Assembly: GCA_946407725.1 (NCBI GenBank)
Contig: CAMJPM010000008.1
Location: 1-55,178, forward strand
DNA: 55,178 bases
DNA from: an uncultured Lachnospiraceae bacterium
Lineage (GTDB): Bacteria > Bacillota > Clostridia > Lachnospirales > Lachnospiraceae
Reading direction: 5' to 3'
The notes below the pieces were generated by a model that was not told where the DNA came from, searched no databases, and saw only the letters and a list, made by a program, of their open reading frames with translations. This document shows positions 35,501 through 44,539 of this stretch, in pieces. The position numbers and the translations under genes were made by a program. Numbering within the stretch: position 1 is the first letter of the stretch; each line of letters begins with the position of its first letter.

Positions 35501-38500
35501 GATACCTCTCTGCTGCAGCCTCAAAGGCTTTGTGCAGAAGATCATAGGCGGGCTTGCAGCTTTTAACTGAACTAAAGCCCTTAAGGCGCTCCTTTTCCTC
35601 CCCGTCCAGCATTGATATCTTCTTTACTTCGGCATCCGCGTCGGCAATAAAAGCCCGGGCCACGGTACAGACCGCTCCTGCCAGGGTCTCCATGTACTCA
35701 CCGGTATAAAGCGCATCGTTATACCGCACAAGGACAGAATATGATCCCTCCTTTTCCCCTATCACCACTGTGGTCTTAAACTTCGGCACCTCCAGCTTCA
35801 AAGGGATTCTCTCATATTTCAGCTCTTCCCCCAAATCTGCTCCGGTCACCCCCACCTGATACTCGTACATGAGCCCGGTATGATAGGAATATTTTGCGGC
35901 AAGCTCGGCAAAGGGACATGCCTCATGCTTTATTCCGTTCCTCATACAGTCATTTGCTTCCCGGATAAGCTCGTCCACCTTTAAGTCCCTGTCAAGATTC
36001 ATGATGAGAGGAATGGTATGAACGAACATACCGAGAGAACGGATATTTTTTAGGCCGTCACGTCCGGAGGAGATGGTGGATATTGCTGCCTTCTTATTTC
36101 CTGCAAATCTCGATGCGGTATAGAATACGGCTGCGAGAAACAGTGCAGATGCGGTAACTCCCTGCTTCTTACAGAAAGCATCTATTTCAGCTTTGGAAAG
36201 GAGCTTTTCCGTCTCACCTATAAAGCCTTCCTCTGCCGCCCCTGGCTTATCCGGCGGTATCTCTGTAGATTCCTCGAAGCCCTTAAAAGCTTTTTCAAAA
36301 TACTCTGCCGATCCGGCGTAGTCCTCCGAATCCCGTAAATTTATTTCATCTTCCACATAATCGAAATATGTGTAATTTTCCGGCTCTATCTCTGCACCCT
36401 TATAGGCATCAGCAATCTCTTTTAGAAAGATACCGGCTGAAAGCCCGTCGAAAATGAGATGGTGCATATCCTGCAAAAGATATACCGCTTTTTCCGTACG
36501 GACCACAGCTATTCTGTATAAAGGACCTCTCTGCAGATCGAAGGAACGGATAAAGCTTTCCTTATATTTCCCGAATTCCTCCTCACCCATCTTAAGGGCA
36601 GCCACATCCACATCCGCCTCATCGTTCCTTACCTGCTTAAGCTCCCCTTTCTGAAGTATCAGATGAGTATTTAAGTAAGGGTGAGCCTCTATAACTTTCC
36701 TTACAGCCCTTTGCAGCCTTCCTGGATCCACCTCGTTTCCGAAGGCATAGCACATGGGAATATTGTACAGGCACTGCCCCTCATTCTTTATGGCGTCATA
36801 ATAGACCGCAAGCTGGACGGATGAGAGGGGATAGCTGTCCTTTCTTTCACGGGACTTTTCCTCTGCTCCGGAGCTGCTGCCATTCTTTATGATCTCACTC
36901 CATTTCCCGATGATCGTATTTTCGATATCGATTACGCTCATCCCGTCAAGGAGCTTCGTCACCGGAAGCTCGATACCGAAACGCTCCGAAAACAGAGGGA
37001 CCAGCCTTATGGAATTAATGGAATCCAGCCCGTAATTTACAAGGCTCCCGGACACTCCTATCTCCGTTTCTCCTATGACCTCCTGAATACAGGAGATTAT
37101 CTGCTCCTCAAGAAGTGTCCGGGTGCGGTTTTCCTCTGCTTCAGGCTGTGTATTGAACACGGGCTTCGGAAGTGCCCTCTTGTTGACCTTCTGGTTCTGG
37201 TTCAAGGGGATAGCGTCTATCTGCATAGTTGCCGCAGGAACCATATAGGACGGCTTTTTACTCCGGATGAAATCATTAAGCGCCGCCACATCTATCTCCT
37301 TATCAGATACGATATAGGCTGCTATGAACTTTCCGCCTCCCTCCTCCTCAAAGGCCTGGACAGTAACTTCCTTAATTCCGGGGAACTCGCCTATCACAGC
37401 CTCCACCTCGGTCAGCTCTATCCTGAAACCGCGGATCTTAACCTGTCCGTCGTTCCTGCCCACAAAATCTATATTTCCATCCGACAGCATATGTACCACA
37501 TCCCCGGTACGGTAAGCTTTTTCGTAACCCTCCTCAGAATCGTAGATATTCTTTACAAAGACCTCGGCATTCTTCTCAGGACGGTTCAAATACCCTCTTC
37601 CCACCTGGGGGCCTGCTATCCACAATTCTCCGGGGGCTCCCACGGGAAGCCTGCGGCCTTCGGGATCAACGATATACAGCCTTAAATTATCCAGAGGCTT
37701 TCCTATGGGCACCCGTTTATACAGCCTGTCCACTTTAAAGATCGTAGAGATTATTGTACACTCCGTAGGTCCATAAGCATTGTGGAAAGCAAAGCTCTTG
37801 CCGGGATAAAGAGGGGTCAGCTTTTCGCCGCCAACTGAAAGGTGCTTTAAGGAACCTCCGTCGTAATACTGTGCAAACTGTCTGCCCACCTGGGTGGTCA
37901 TCAGGCTGTGAGTAACCTGATGCTCATCAAAGTATTGCTTTATCGCATTAAAATCCAGCCTTATCTCCTCAGGGACTATTACGACCGCCGCACCCGTGGT
38001 AAGGGCAGGGTAAAGATCCATCATGTTTGCATCAAAACCATAGCTTGCATAAGCAGCCACTTTTGAATCGGGAGTAAGGGAAAAATAGTCCCTGTGCCAT
38101 GCGCAGAACGCCGAAAGATTTCCATGCTCCAGCATGACTCCCTTCGGAACCCCGGTAGTCCCGGAGGTGTAGAGCATTATAAACCTGTCCCCGCTCTTTG
38201 GCGTATCTTTCAGCTCCTCTGTTTCCGGGAGTGAGCCGATCTCATCCGTATAGAGGATCTCTCCCTTATAGTCCGGAACCAGGTCTCTAAGAGGCCTGTC
38301 CGCTATCAGCAGCTTTGCGGCCGCATCCTCTATCATAAATTCCAGTCTTTCCGGGGGATAGGAGGGGTCTAAGGGCTGATAAGCCGCCCCCGACTTAAGG
38401 ACGCCGAGTGAAACAAGGACAATATACTCCGAACGGGGGATCAGCACTGATACCACATCTTCCGTGCCTATTCCCTTACTCTTCAGGTATCCGCCAATCC

Positions 38501-39902
38501 TCTCCGTGATCTTATCCACCTGGGAATAGGTTAATTTCTTATCCCCGAATATGACAGCAGTATTATCCGGCAGGGCCTTCGCCTGGCGCCTGAATAAGGT
38601 CACAATATCGCATTTTTCATATTCCTTCCCGGTCTGGTTAAAACCGTCAAGTATGGCTTTCTGCTCTTTGCTTACAAGCTCTATATCCGAAAGCCTGTCT
38701 TTTTTAAGCATTTCCGACAGCACCTGCTCACAGGCCGCTGAAAATGAATCCATGAACTCCCTTGTATAGTGGTCGCTCCGGTAAATGGCTTCAAAAAGAT
38801 ATTCCCCGTTTTTTCTCCAGAGATACAGCCTCATCTCATAATCCGACTCGTTTGCCCTGAGGAAGCCCATCCTTCGTTCCTCTCCGTCAAACATCACTTT
38901 GTCGCTTATCATATCGCCCTGGTAGGCAAAGGATATATTTAAGGAAAGGTCCAGCTCATGGCTTAAGTCCATATAGGTATAGAGACTATGGTTCCTGTGG
39001 CCGGTGGTCTGCTCGTCCAGTTCCTTCAGGAACTCGTCAACACTCCTGTCCGGTCTTATGCTGCTTACCATGGGAAGGGTCCTGACGAACATGCCGCAGC
39101 TATTCTTTATCTCCTCCGTCCGTCCTGACATAGCGGAAGCCAGTACTGACTGGTCCGCCCCTGCAAATACGGCCAGCGCATATCCCACAGCTCCTAAAAA
39201 GATGGTGCTGGTACGCACTCCCGCAGTAGCCTTCTTATTCTTCACATCTGCTTCTTTTATCCCCTTAAAAGGATAGAAGAACTGCTGAAAACCCTCTTTC
39301 TCTCCATCAGTATCCGGCTCGGGAAACAGGCACTCTACTCCCGAAAGGAAATCCTTATAATACTTCCTGTCCTCTTCGAAAGCAGGATCCTTTTCATTTT
39401 CCTGTTCCCTTATGGCAAATTCATAAGGAGCATAGTCCGGTTCCCCGATATCCTCTCCTTTATAGGCCTTCTCGAAATCCCTGACAAAGATCTGCCTGCC
39501 CGTTCCGTCCATGATGAGATGGTGCGCTATGATAAACAGCTCTACAGCTGACGGGGTATCTACAATAACAACCCGGTACAGTCTTCCCCCATCGAGCTTC
39601 ATATCGGTATAATAGTTTTCCGGCGCAGGAGATTCCTCCGAAGAGGTTTCAAACTCGATCAGTATCTCCTCTTCGCAGTCATATTTACTATACCGGCCCT
39701 TTTCATCGCGTTCGATACGCGCGTTTAAAATCCGGTGTCTGTCAAACGCCTGTCTTACAGCCTTTTCTATCCTGTTTTTGTCGGTATCTTTTGGCAGCTC
39801 CACGCTCCACCCCACAAGATATGCGTTCTTCCTGTCGGGATTAAGTGTGCATGCCAGATATAATGACAGTTCTTCCTTGGACAGAGGGTATTTTTCGGTC
39901 AT
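32574..39902 (-). CDS. Dimodular NRPS, C-A-T-C-A-T-R, with terminal reductase
   Basis: The 2442-residue enzyme is a nonribosomal peptide synthetase. Order by motif: C1 with HHLIMDG at 127-133; A1 with YTSGTTGVPKG near 577 and AYGPTECT; T1 with YGLDSINS, Ser near 960; C2 with HHLIFDG at 1147-1153; A2 with YTSGSTGKPKG near 1599 and SYGPTEIT near 1744; T2 with GGTSL, Ser 1985; reductase with LLTGAAGYMG near 2068 and catalytic YSFSK near 2234. All key residues are present. The leading C domain suggests that the first amino acid is N-acylated. The reductase releases the peptide as an aldehyde, which may cyclise. No epimerase, thioesterase or phosphopantetheinyl transferase is present in the window. 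It follows a carboxyltransferase gene by 78 bases. Confidence 0.95.
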   Translation of the reverse strand: MTEKYPLSKEELSLYLACTLNPDRKNAYLVGWSVELPKDTDKNRIEKAVRQAFDRHRILNARIERDEKGRYSKYDCEEEILIEFETSSEESPAPENYYTDMKLDGGRLYRVVIVDTPSAVELFIIAHHLIMDGTGRQIFVRDFEKAYKGEDIGEPDYAPYEFAIREQENEKDPAFEEDRKYYKDFLSGVECLFPEPDTDGEKEGFQQFFYPFKGIKEADVKNKKATAGVRTSTIFLGAVGYALAVFAGADQSVLASAMSGRTEEIKNSCGMFVRTLPMVSSIRPDRSVDEFLKELDEQTTGHRNHSLYTYMDLSHELDLSLNISFAYQGDMISDKVMFDGEERRMGFLRANESDYEMRLYLWRKNGEYLFEAIYRSDHYTREFMDSFSAACEQVLSEMLKKDRLSDIELVSKEQKAILDGFNQTGKEYEKCDIVTLFRRQAKALPDNTAVIFGDKKLTYSQVDKITERIGGYLKSKGIGTEDVVSVLIPRSEYIVLVSLGVLKSGAAYQPLDPSYPPERLEFMIEDAAAKLLIADRPLRDLVPDYKGEILYTDEIGSLPETEELKDTPKSGDRFIMLYTSGTTGVPKGVMLEHGNLSAFCAWHRDYFSLTPDSKVAAYASYGFDANMMDLYPALTTGAAVVIVPEEIRLDFNAIKQYFDEHQVTHSLMTTQVGRQFAQYYDGGSLKHLSVGGEKLTPLYPGKSFAFHNAYGPTECTIISTIFKVDRLYKRVPIGKPLDNLRLYIVDPEGRRLPVGAPGELWIAGPQVGRGYLNRPEKNAEVFVKNIYDSEEGYEKAYRTGDVVHMLSDGNIDFVGRNDGQVKIRGFRIELTEVEAVIGEFPGIKEVTVQAFEEEGGGKFIAAYIVSDKEIDVAALNDFIRSKKPSYMVPAATMQIDAIPLNQNQKVNKRALPKPVFNTQPEAEENRTRTLLEEQIISCIQEVIGETEIGVSGSLVNYGLDSINSIRLVPLFSERFGIELPVTKLLDGMSVIDIENTIIGKWSEIIKNGSSSGAEEKSRERKDSYPLSSVQLAVYYDAIKNEGQCLYNIPMCYAFGNEVDPGRLQRAVRKVIEAHPYLNTHLILQKGELKQVRNDEADVDVAALKMGEEEFGKYKESFIRSFDLQRGPLYRIAVVRTEKAVYLLQDMHHLIFDGLSAGIFLKEIADAYKGAEIEPENYTYFDYVEDEINLRDSEDYAGSAEYFEKAFKGFEESTEIPPDKPGAAEEGFIGETEKLLSKAEIDAFCKKQGVTASALFLAAVFYTASRFAGNKKAAISTISSGRDGLKNIRSLGMFVHTIPLIMNLDRDLKVDELIREANDCMRNGIKHEACPFAELAAKYSYHTGLMYEYQVGVTGADLGEELKYERIPLKLEVPKFKTTVVIGEKEGSYSVLVRYNDALYTGEYMETLAGAVCTVARAFIADADAEVKKISMLDGEEKERLKGFSSVKSCKPAYDLLHKAFEAAAERYPEREALITAEGSWTFKELNETANIIASNLSGRGLKPRDSIVLLLPRRRFYFAALFGALKAGAVFIPCDPEYPAERISHILGDADAKFILTTPDHAGDYDKDKVLLIDDMMAGGEKGNPEVSVNPEDLAYMIYTSGSTGKPKGVELTHGGICNYINPDKDSIFFNYVAEKLEKIVSVTTVSFDMSFKDTVGILCNGKTVVFTNEEEMNDPRALSKAMARTGADAFSATPSRLLQYMEYEPFKEALSKCTLVICGGEAYPKVLQERLLSLGIPALMNSYGPTEITVSSNMADLTRAEHISVGRPLPNYTEYIVDSDANPVPQGVMGELLIGGPGVARGYRNLPEMTEKNFGEYEGVRVYHTGDYAKWDRDGNVIILGRKDSQVKLRGLRIELGEIEGLIARQSGINKAVVVIRKLNGQDNLCAYFTASVKVDIQKLKEELGKKLTRYMVPTAYLQMERIPVTPNGKTDLRALPEPVAVSTGEYVAPAGEVEEGFADIFARVLKLEKVGATDDFFEIGGTSLVASSVVIEAERSGYSITFGDLFKYKTPRALAAYLKGDISPVQGDSRKALEKYDHAAIAEVLKKNTLEAYMDKESRPIGNILLTGAAGYMGVHVLANFLHSEKGTAYCLLRSKHGRTAEQRLKSTFFYYFGDKLTEFPEEIRSQVDKRVKVIDGDVTDPEAFESIKGEPIDTVFNCAANVKHFSGGTDIENVNVGGAVNCVRFCLATGARLIHFSTVSVAGNVRNTPENAFIKLNENNMYFGQSLENQYSFSKMKAELEVMQAVAKEGLDAKVIRVGTLAARMRDGEFQMNFRTNSFVERLRSYAMLKAFPYSSMDKPIRMGPIDFSARAFLKLAATPKENCLFNAVNNMVLPYISIIHIMKELGLTIEFVEDKEFERRVAEAESDPDKAAILQSMSAYESLHNDSLMRGAGVDHELTTQILARQGFFWPPVDGDYFKKFIRGLMGLGFFDSRWLKR

Positions 39903-39980
39903 ATTGATGCTCCTTTGTAATTTTTCAGATGATGATTATATATTCAAGAGTCAAAAGGCCATAACCTTGAAGCATAATTT

Positions 39981-41525
39981 TTATAACGGGATATTTCCGT
40001 GCCTGCGCCACGGGTTTGCCGTTTCCTTGTCCCTGAAGGCTGCGATGGACTGCAGTATCCTCTTCCTTGTTTCCGAGGGCTTGATCACCTCGTCTATCAT
40101 TCCGATGGAGGCGGAATAATAGGGATTGTAATATTCTTCCTCGTATTTCTTCTTAAATTCTTCCCTGACCTCATCCGGATTTTCAGCGTTCTTTATCTCT
40201 TTTCTCTTCAGGATCTCAACCGCTCCCTCCGCGCTCATTATGGCTATCTGGGCTATGGGATAAGCAAAGACATAATCCGCACCCAGGCTCTTGGAATTCA
40301 TGGCGAGATAGGCTCCGCCGTGAGCCTTTCTAAGTATCAGGGTGATCTTGGGAACCGTTGCTTCGGAGAATGCATATAAAAGTTTTGCCCCTCTTCTTAT
40401 GATCCCTTCGTGCTCATTCTCCTTTCCCGGCATATAGCCCGGAACATCCACCATGGCTAAAACAGGTATCCTGAAGCAGTCGCAGAAACGTATGAAACGG
40501 GCCGCCTTTTCCGAAGCCTTGCCGTCCAGGCTACCGGCCATCTCCTTAGGCTGATTGGCGATGACTCCCACCGATTCTCCGCCGATCCGCGCAAAGCCCA
40601 CCACGATATTCTTAGCATAATCCCGCTGCACCTCAAGGAAGCAGCCGAGATCAGCTATGGATAATATGACCGGACGCACATCGTAGGGCTTTCTCGCATT
40701 GTCGGGGATCAGCCTCTCTATCTGGTCCGACCAGTCTATATTCCTGTATTCCTTCCATTCCGGCCTGCTCTCGCAATTCTGGGGAAGATAATCCAAAAGC
40801 TCCCTGACCTTTGCCAGGCAGTTTTTGTCGTCATCATATACAAAATGCGCCACCCCGGACTTCTCGGCGTGGACCCGGCTGCCTCCCAGCTCCTCCGCCG
40901 TAACATCCTCACCCACGGCGGACTTCACCACGTTCGGACCGGTAAGATACATCTGTCCGTTGTCCTTCTGCATGATGATAAAATCCATAAGGGCTGGAGA
41001 ATAGCTGGCAACCCCCGCGCAGGGTCCCATTACCACAGCGATCTGGGGTATCACTCCCGAGGCCATCACGTTTGCGTGCAGTATGGCCGAGCAGGCATCC
41101 ATGGAATAGATACCCTCGTCAATCCTGGCTCCCCCGCTGTCGTTCAATGAAATATATGGTGCCTTATGGTCTATGGCAAGCTGTATAAGATTGCATATTT
41201 TCCGGGAATTCCCTTTGCTTATGGTTCCGCCCATTACAGTAAAATCCTGGGAGGAGATAAAGACCATCCTGCCGTTGATCTTTCCGTATCCGGTCACCAC
41301 TCCATCACCGGGATGCTCCTTCCCGTGAACTCCCTCTATGGGCACGTCGGAGATCTGGAAGCCCGCTATCTCCACAAAGGAATCCTTATCCACCAGATAG
41401 TCTATCCTCTCCCGTGCGGTCAGCTTTCCCTTTTCATGCTGTTTTTTTATCCTGTCCTTTCCGCCGGAAAAGTACATCTGCTCCCGTCTTTTATCCAGTT
41501 CCTCAAAAAAAGATTTGTCCCACAT
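39981..41525 (-). CDS. Acyl-CoA carboxylase/decarboxylase carboxyltransferase subunit
   Basis: A 514-residue carboxyltransferase of the PccB/MmdA family that moves carboxyl groups between biotin and acyl-CoA (propionyl/methylmalonyl type). Both crotonase-like halves are present: KLTARERIDYLVDKDSF, SLNDSGGARIDEG, GPCAGVASYSPALMDFIIM, then VDVPGYMPGKENEHEGIIRR, RKAHGGAYLAMNSKSLGADY and PNPWRRHGNIPL-like end (ANPWRRHGNIPL). AAAGGAGATAAC precedes the ATG. No biotin carboxylase, biotin carrier or gamma/beta decarboxylase subunit is adjacent, which is unusual for housekeeping copies. Position between the exporter and NRPS suggests supply of an acyl-CoA for the NRPS; it could equally be a general MmdA. 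Confidence 0.9.
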   Translation of the reverse strand: MWDKSFFEELDKRREQMYFSGGKDRIKKQHEKGKLTARERIDYLVDKDSFVEIAGFQISDVPIEGVHGKEHPGDGVVTGYGKINGRMVFISSQDFTVMGGTISKGNSRKICNLIQLAIDHKAPYISLNDSGGARIDEGIYSMDACSAILHANVMASGVIPQIAVVMGPCAGVASYSPALMDFIIMQKDNGQMYLTGPNVVKSAVGEDVTAEELGGSRVHAEKSGVAHFVYDDDKNCLAKVRELLDYLPQNCESRPEWKEYRNIDWSDQIERLIPDNARKPYDVRPVILSIADLGCFLEVQRDYAKNIVVGFARIGGESVGVIANQPKEMAGSLDGKASEKAARFIRFCDCFRIPVLAMVDVPGYMPGKENEHEGIIRRGAKLLYAFSEATVPKITLILRKAHGGAYLAMNSKSLGADYVFAYPIAQIAIMSAEGAVEILKRKEIKNAENPDEVREEFKKKYEEEYYNPYYSASIGMIDEVIKPSETRKRILQSIAAFRDKETANPWRRHGNIPL

Positions 41526-41568
41526 GTTATCTCCTTTCCCTGAAATCGTCTGTCCTCATCCTTAACCT

Positions 41569-43371
41569 TTAAAACCGCATTATAGTTGTGTTAAATCCAA
41601 GCTGCCTTGAAAACTCAACCGACTTTACAAGGCTTTTCAACACCTGGATGCTGCTGCTCAATTCCTCATTCCCTTCCTTATTCTTTTCATTATTTTCCGC
41701 CTCCCCGGCAAGGGAATCTTTCTCTTTTTTATTCTCCGCCTCTACGGCAAGGGGATTGAAGGGAGGCCCGTTCTCCCTGAAGCTGACGGTTTTTTCATCC
41801 CCTTCAAAGGAGAAAAGGATATCTATAAGAGGAGTATCCTGGCCGTCCTTCACATTTTCGGCTGCTGTCACCGCCAGTTCCTCCACTGCCACCGAAAGCC
41901 TGTTGGCCATATTCCGGTCCATCCCCAGCTCTTTTGCTTTCTCCATGATCTTCTCGGAAAGACCAGCCGCATCCTCTTTTGTAGCCGATATGGTGACATT
42001 TTTATATATCACTCCATCACCCGGATTCTTTAAGAGCAGAACGCCCCTGGTGTTTTCCTTTTTCTGTATATACTTTACGTAAACAAAGGCTGTTGCAAGG
42101 TTTGCGAGATATGAAGCCGGATAGGCTGCCCACATCAGACCGGTATTTATTAATCCGAAGACCGTAAAGAAGAAACAGATATATGCCATCTGGCCTAAAA
42201 AGCTCATAGCCGACGCAATCTTATGTCTTCCTGTGGTGTTATACATGGTCTGAAGGATAGTGGAAAGTCCCATAAGGGGATAAGACAGGGCCAGCATCCT
42301 AAAGGCAGCAGGGACTATTCCTGCCGTGTCCGGACCGTTAAGACCAAAAAGCCCCCCTACAAAGGAAGGCACCGCAAAAAGGATAACCGTCAATATAAGA
42401 CAGCCTGTAACCGTAAACTTCAAAGCGCTCTTTATGCATGCCTTTATCCCATAGTAGTCCTTTTCTCCGTAAAGAGAGCCGATGATCGGCAGAAAGGCGT
42501 CCGATCCCCCGTTTGTTATGGATGTTACAAAGAACTGCAGGGTATTGCACACAGTAAGTATGGATAGTGCGGAGTTTCCCCCGAAAAACAGGATGATGGA
42601 ATTTAAGAAGAACCTTTTCAGGAAATCCGCAAAATGCAGGGAAAATCTGGAAGAACCGGCAGAAAAGACCTCCGGCAGGAGCTGTTTAAGATCCCCAAAG
42701 AAATTGACAAACTTAAGGGATTTATCCTTTTTCAGGATCCAGGGCAGAACCAGGAATATGGCAAAGAGATATCCCGTAAGGGTAGAGGCGCTGGCTCCCG
42801 TCACGCCCATATTCAAAAACCTGATAAAGCAATAGTCGCAGATGAGATTGACGATGTTTGCGATGACGGCGATATAGGAAGCCATCTTGGGGCGTCCGTC
42901 TATCCTCATAAACTGGGAGACGCCGTTGGTTAAGAACAATACGGGAAAGACCAGGAGCAGCGGTCGGAAATACGCCAGCATATTTGCCGCAAGGCCAGTA
43001 TCTTTATAGCACATATAATAGCATATGGGCTCACCGAAGAGTTCCAGGATCACTACCAGTGCTGTCATCACCAGGAAACCGAAGTATACGCCTATGGAAT
43101 AGAGCTTATTGGCTTTATCCGTATATCTCTCTCCCAGGGCAACAGAGGCGCTTGTGGCCCCGCCTATAATGAAGAGAAGGAACACGGCGTTCCCCAGCGC
43201 CGTTATCGGAGTGCAGGCCCCCACTCCGGCCAGGGCCTCCGCCCCCAGAAGGCTGCCCACCAGCATGCTGTCCACCAGGCTGGCCACTGCCAGTGCAGTC
43301 GAGGACATGACTGAAGGGAGCAGATATTCCCTGTATTTTTCCTGAATTAGTTTCCCATTCCTGCTGTACAT
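41569..43371 (-). CDS. MATE transporter fused to an RsbW-like ATPase domain (copy 3)
   Basis: The 600-residue protein has a MATE membrane region (residues 1-440, LLPSVMSSTALAVASLVDSM) and a C-terminal HATPase_c_2 domain. NRLSVAVEELAVTAAEN carries a near-normal N box and SFRENGPPFNPLAVE a G1 box with Glu-Asn in place of Asp; a Glu/Asn/Lys-rich insert (NKKEKDSLAGEAENNEKNKE) follows, then SSIQVLKSLVKSVEFSRQLG. This domain is less decayed than in the two fusions at 18024-21504. The gene lies 43 bases upstream of the carboxyltransferase and is probably the exporter of the NRPS product. Confidence 0.88.
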   Translation of the reverse strand: MYSRNGKLIQEKYREYLLPSVMSSTALAVASLVDSMLVGSLLGAEALAGVGACTPITALGNAVFLLFIIGGATSASVALGERYTDKANKLYSIGVYFGFLVMTALVVILELFGEPICYYMCYKDTGLAANMLAYFRPLLLVFPVLFLTNGVSQFMRIDGRPKMASYIAVIANIVNLICDYCFIRFLNMGVTGASASTLTGYLFAIFLVLPWILKKDKSLKFVNFFGDLKQLLPEVFSAGSSRFSLHFADFLKRFFLNSIILFFGGNSALSILTVCNTLQFFVTSITNGGSDAFLPIIGSLYGEKDYYGIKACIKSALKFTVTGCLILTVILFAVPSFVGGLFGLNGPDTAGIVPAAFRMLALSYPLMGLSTILQTMYNTTGRHKIASAMSFLGQMAYICFFFTVFGLINTGLMWAAYPASYLANLATAFVYVKYIQKKENTRGVLLLKNPGDGVIYKNVTISATKEDAAGLSEKIMEKAKELGMDRNMANRLSVAVEELAVTAAENVKDGQDTPLIDILFSFEGDEKTVSFRENGPPFNPLAVEAENKKEKDSLAGEAENNEKNKEGNEELSSSIQVLKSLVKSVEFSRQLGFNTTIMRF

Positions 43372-43398
43372 TTCTTCCCCCTGATCGTGAATTTAAGC

Positions 43399-43794
43399 TT
43401 ACCCTATCCACCATTCCGGCGTAAGCTCCCCAAGCTTCATCACCCGGTCATTGGGATAATCTGTCATTATTTCAATATCCTTATACTTCTCAGGCATTAA
43501 TTGAACCATCAGTTCCCTGCAGGCTCCACACGGCGCCCCCTTCCCCTCATTCGGGGGAATGCATAAAACCCTGTCTATCTCATATTCCCCGTTTGTAATC
43601 ATATTGAAGACCGCATTTCTTTCCGCACATATACCGAGAGTAGAGCAGGTATCAATACATACCCCTGTATAAATCCTCCCGGATTTTGAACGGACCGCTG
43701 CGGACACCTCCCCTGCAGTCACATATTCTGATATTGTTTTTTCACCTAAAACAGCTTCTGCCGCTTCATGCATTTCAATCCATATATTATCCAT
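43399..43794 (-). CDS. Cytidine deaminase-like protein
   Basis: A product of 131 residues from the ATG at 43794, which starts 4 bases after the phosphatase stop; an upstream in-frame start at 43890 would overlap that gene by 92 bases and is unlikely. The zinc site is CAERNAVFNM and PCGACRELM, as in the homotetrameric cytidine deaminase / blasticidin deaminase family. VCIDTCSTLGICAERN resembles the blasticidin S deaminase-like branch more than standard Cdd, so the substrate is unsure. It lies 27 bases upstream of the third MATE fusion. Confidence 0.88.
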   Translation of the reverse strand: MDNIWIEMHEAAEAVLGEKTISEYVTAGEVSAAVRSKSGRIYTGVCIDTCSTLGICAERNAVFNMITNGEYEIDRVLCIPPNEGKGAPCGACRELMVQLMPEKYKDIEIMTDYPNDRVMKLGELTPEWWIG

Positions 43795-43798
43795 AATC

Positions 43799-44524
43799 TC
43801 AGTGCCTCTGGTCGCTCCTCTCATATGTTTCGCAGAACCTGCCGCTGAAAGAATCGGGTTCACCGTGGTACTTAAGGTGCGATGTATCACTGAAGCAGCT
43901 CATCCTGAAATAAACGTAGCTTTTTTCACGCTCTTCCGTATAAAGTGTGGTAACCGAAGAAGTAAGCACGTTCGTACCATGCCACAGGAGCACGGGGGAG
44001 ATATTCAGGAGATGTCCCAGCAGCAGGCATTCAGTTCCCAGGTGGCAGAAGAAAGCAAGGGTTTTCTCGTTGCCGTTATCAGTCCTGTATAACCTTCCTT
44101 CCCTGGTATATCCATGCCTGGACAGGCACTTATCAAACTCCGTAATTACCCGGTTTGCATGACTGCGCAGGTCACCGCTTTTCATTACATCAGCATCCGC
44201 CCAGTCTTCCACCGTGAAATACCTGTCGTCCAAAGTCCATTCCGCTGGCATCAGGTCCCATGCCACCGGACGTCTGGAACCGTCTGCGTTATATGTCGGA
44301 TAATCAAACTCATGCAGGTATTCACAGATCTCCGGCTCTGCTCCAAAGCGTTCCAAAGTCGGTGCCGCAGTTTCAATGGCACGCCTGTAGCTTGAAACAT
44401 AAAATGCATCTATCTTCTCTTTTTCCAAAGCATCAGCAAGCAGCTTTGCTTCCCGTCTTCCCTTCTCCGTAAGGGTGTCATGTTCATAATCCGGGTCTCC
44501 GTGACGTATAAAAAGCAGTCTCAT
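43799..44524 (-). CDS. Histidine phosphatase family protein
   Basis: A 241-residue member of the phosphoglycerate-mutase-like histidine phosphatases. LLFIRHGDPDYEHDTLTEKG carries the catalytic RHG, VSSYRRAIETAAPT the second Arg, and FFCHLGTECLLLGHLL the second His. Cytoplasmic; substrate unknown. It is followed directly by the deaminase gene and preceded by the YczE-type gene at 15 bases, so these form one run. Confidence 0.9.
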   Translation of the reverse strand: MRLLFIRHGDPDYEHDTLTEKGRREAKLLADALEKEKIDAFYVSSYRRAIETAAPTLERFGAEPEICEYLHEFDYPTYNADGSRRPVAWDLMPAEWTLDDRYFTVEDWADADVMKSGDLRSHANRVITEFDKCLSRHGYTREGRLYRTDNGNEKTLAFFCHLGTECLLLGHLLNISPVLLWHGTNVLTSSVTTLYTEEREKSYVYFRMSCFSDTSHLKYHGEPDSFSGRFCETYERSDQRH

Positions 44525-44539
44525 AACAGCTCCTCTCCT

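Noticed and set aside
32574-39902. Epimerisation domain or thioesterase in the NRPS
   Set aside because: Both HHxxxDG regions are in condensation-domain position before A domains, and the C-terminus is a Rossmann-type reductase with YxxxK.
43795-43890. Longer start for the deaminase gene at 43890
   Set aside because: It would overlap the phosphatase gene by 92 bases and add residues unlike the family; the ATG at 43794 is better.
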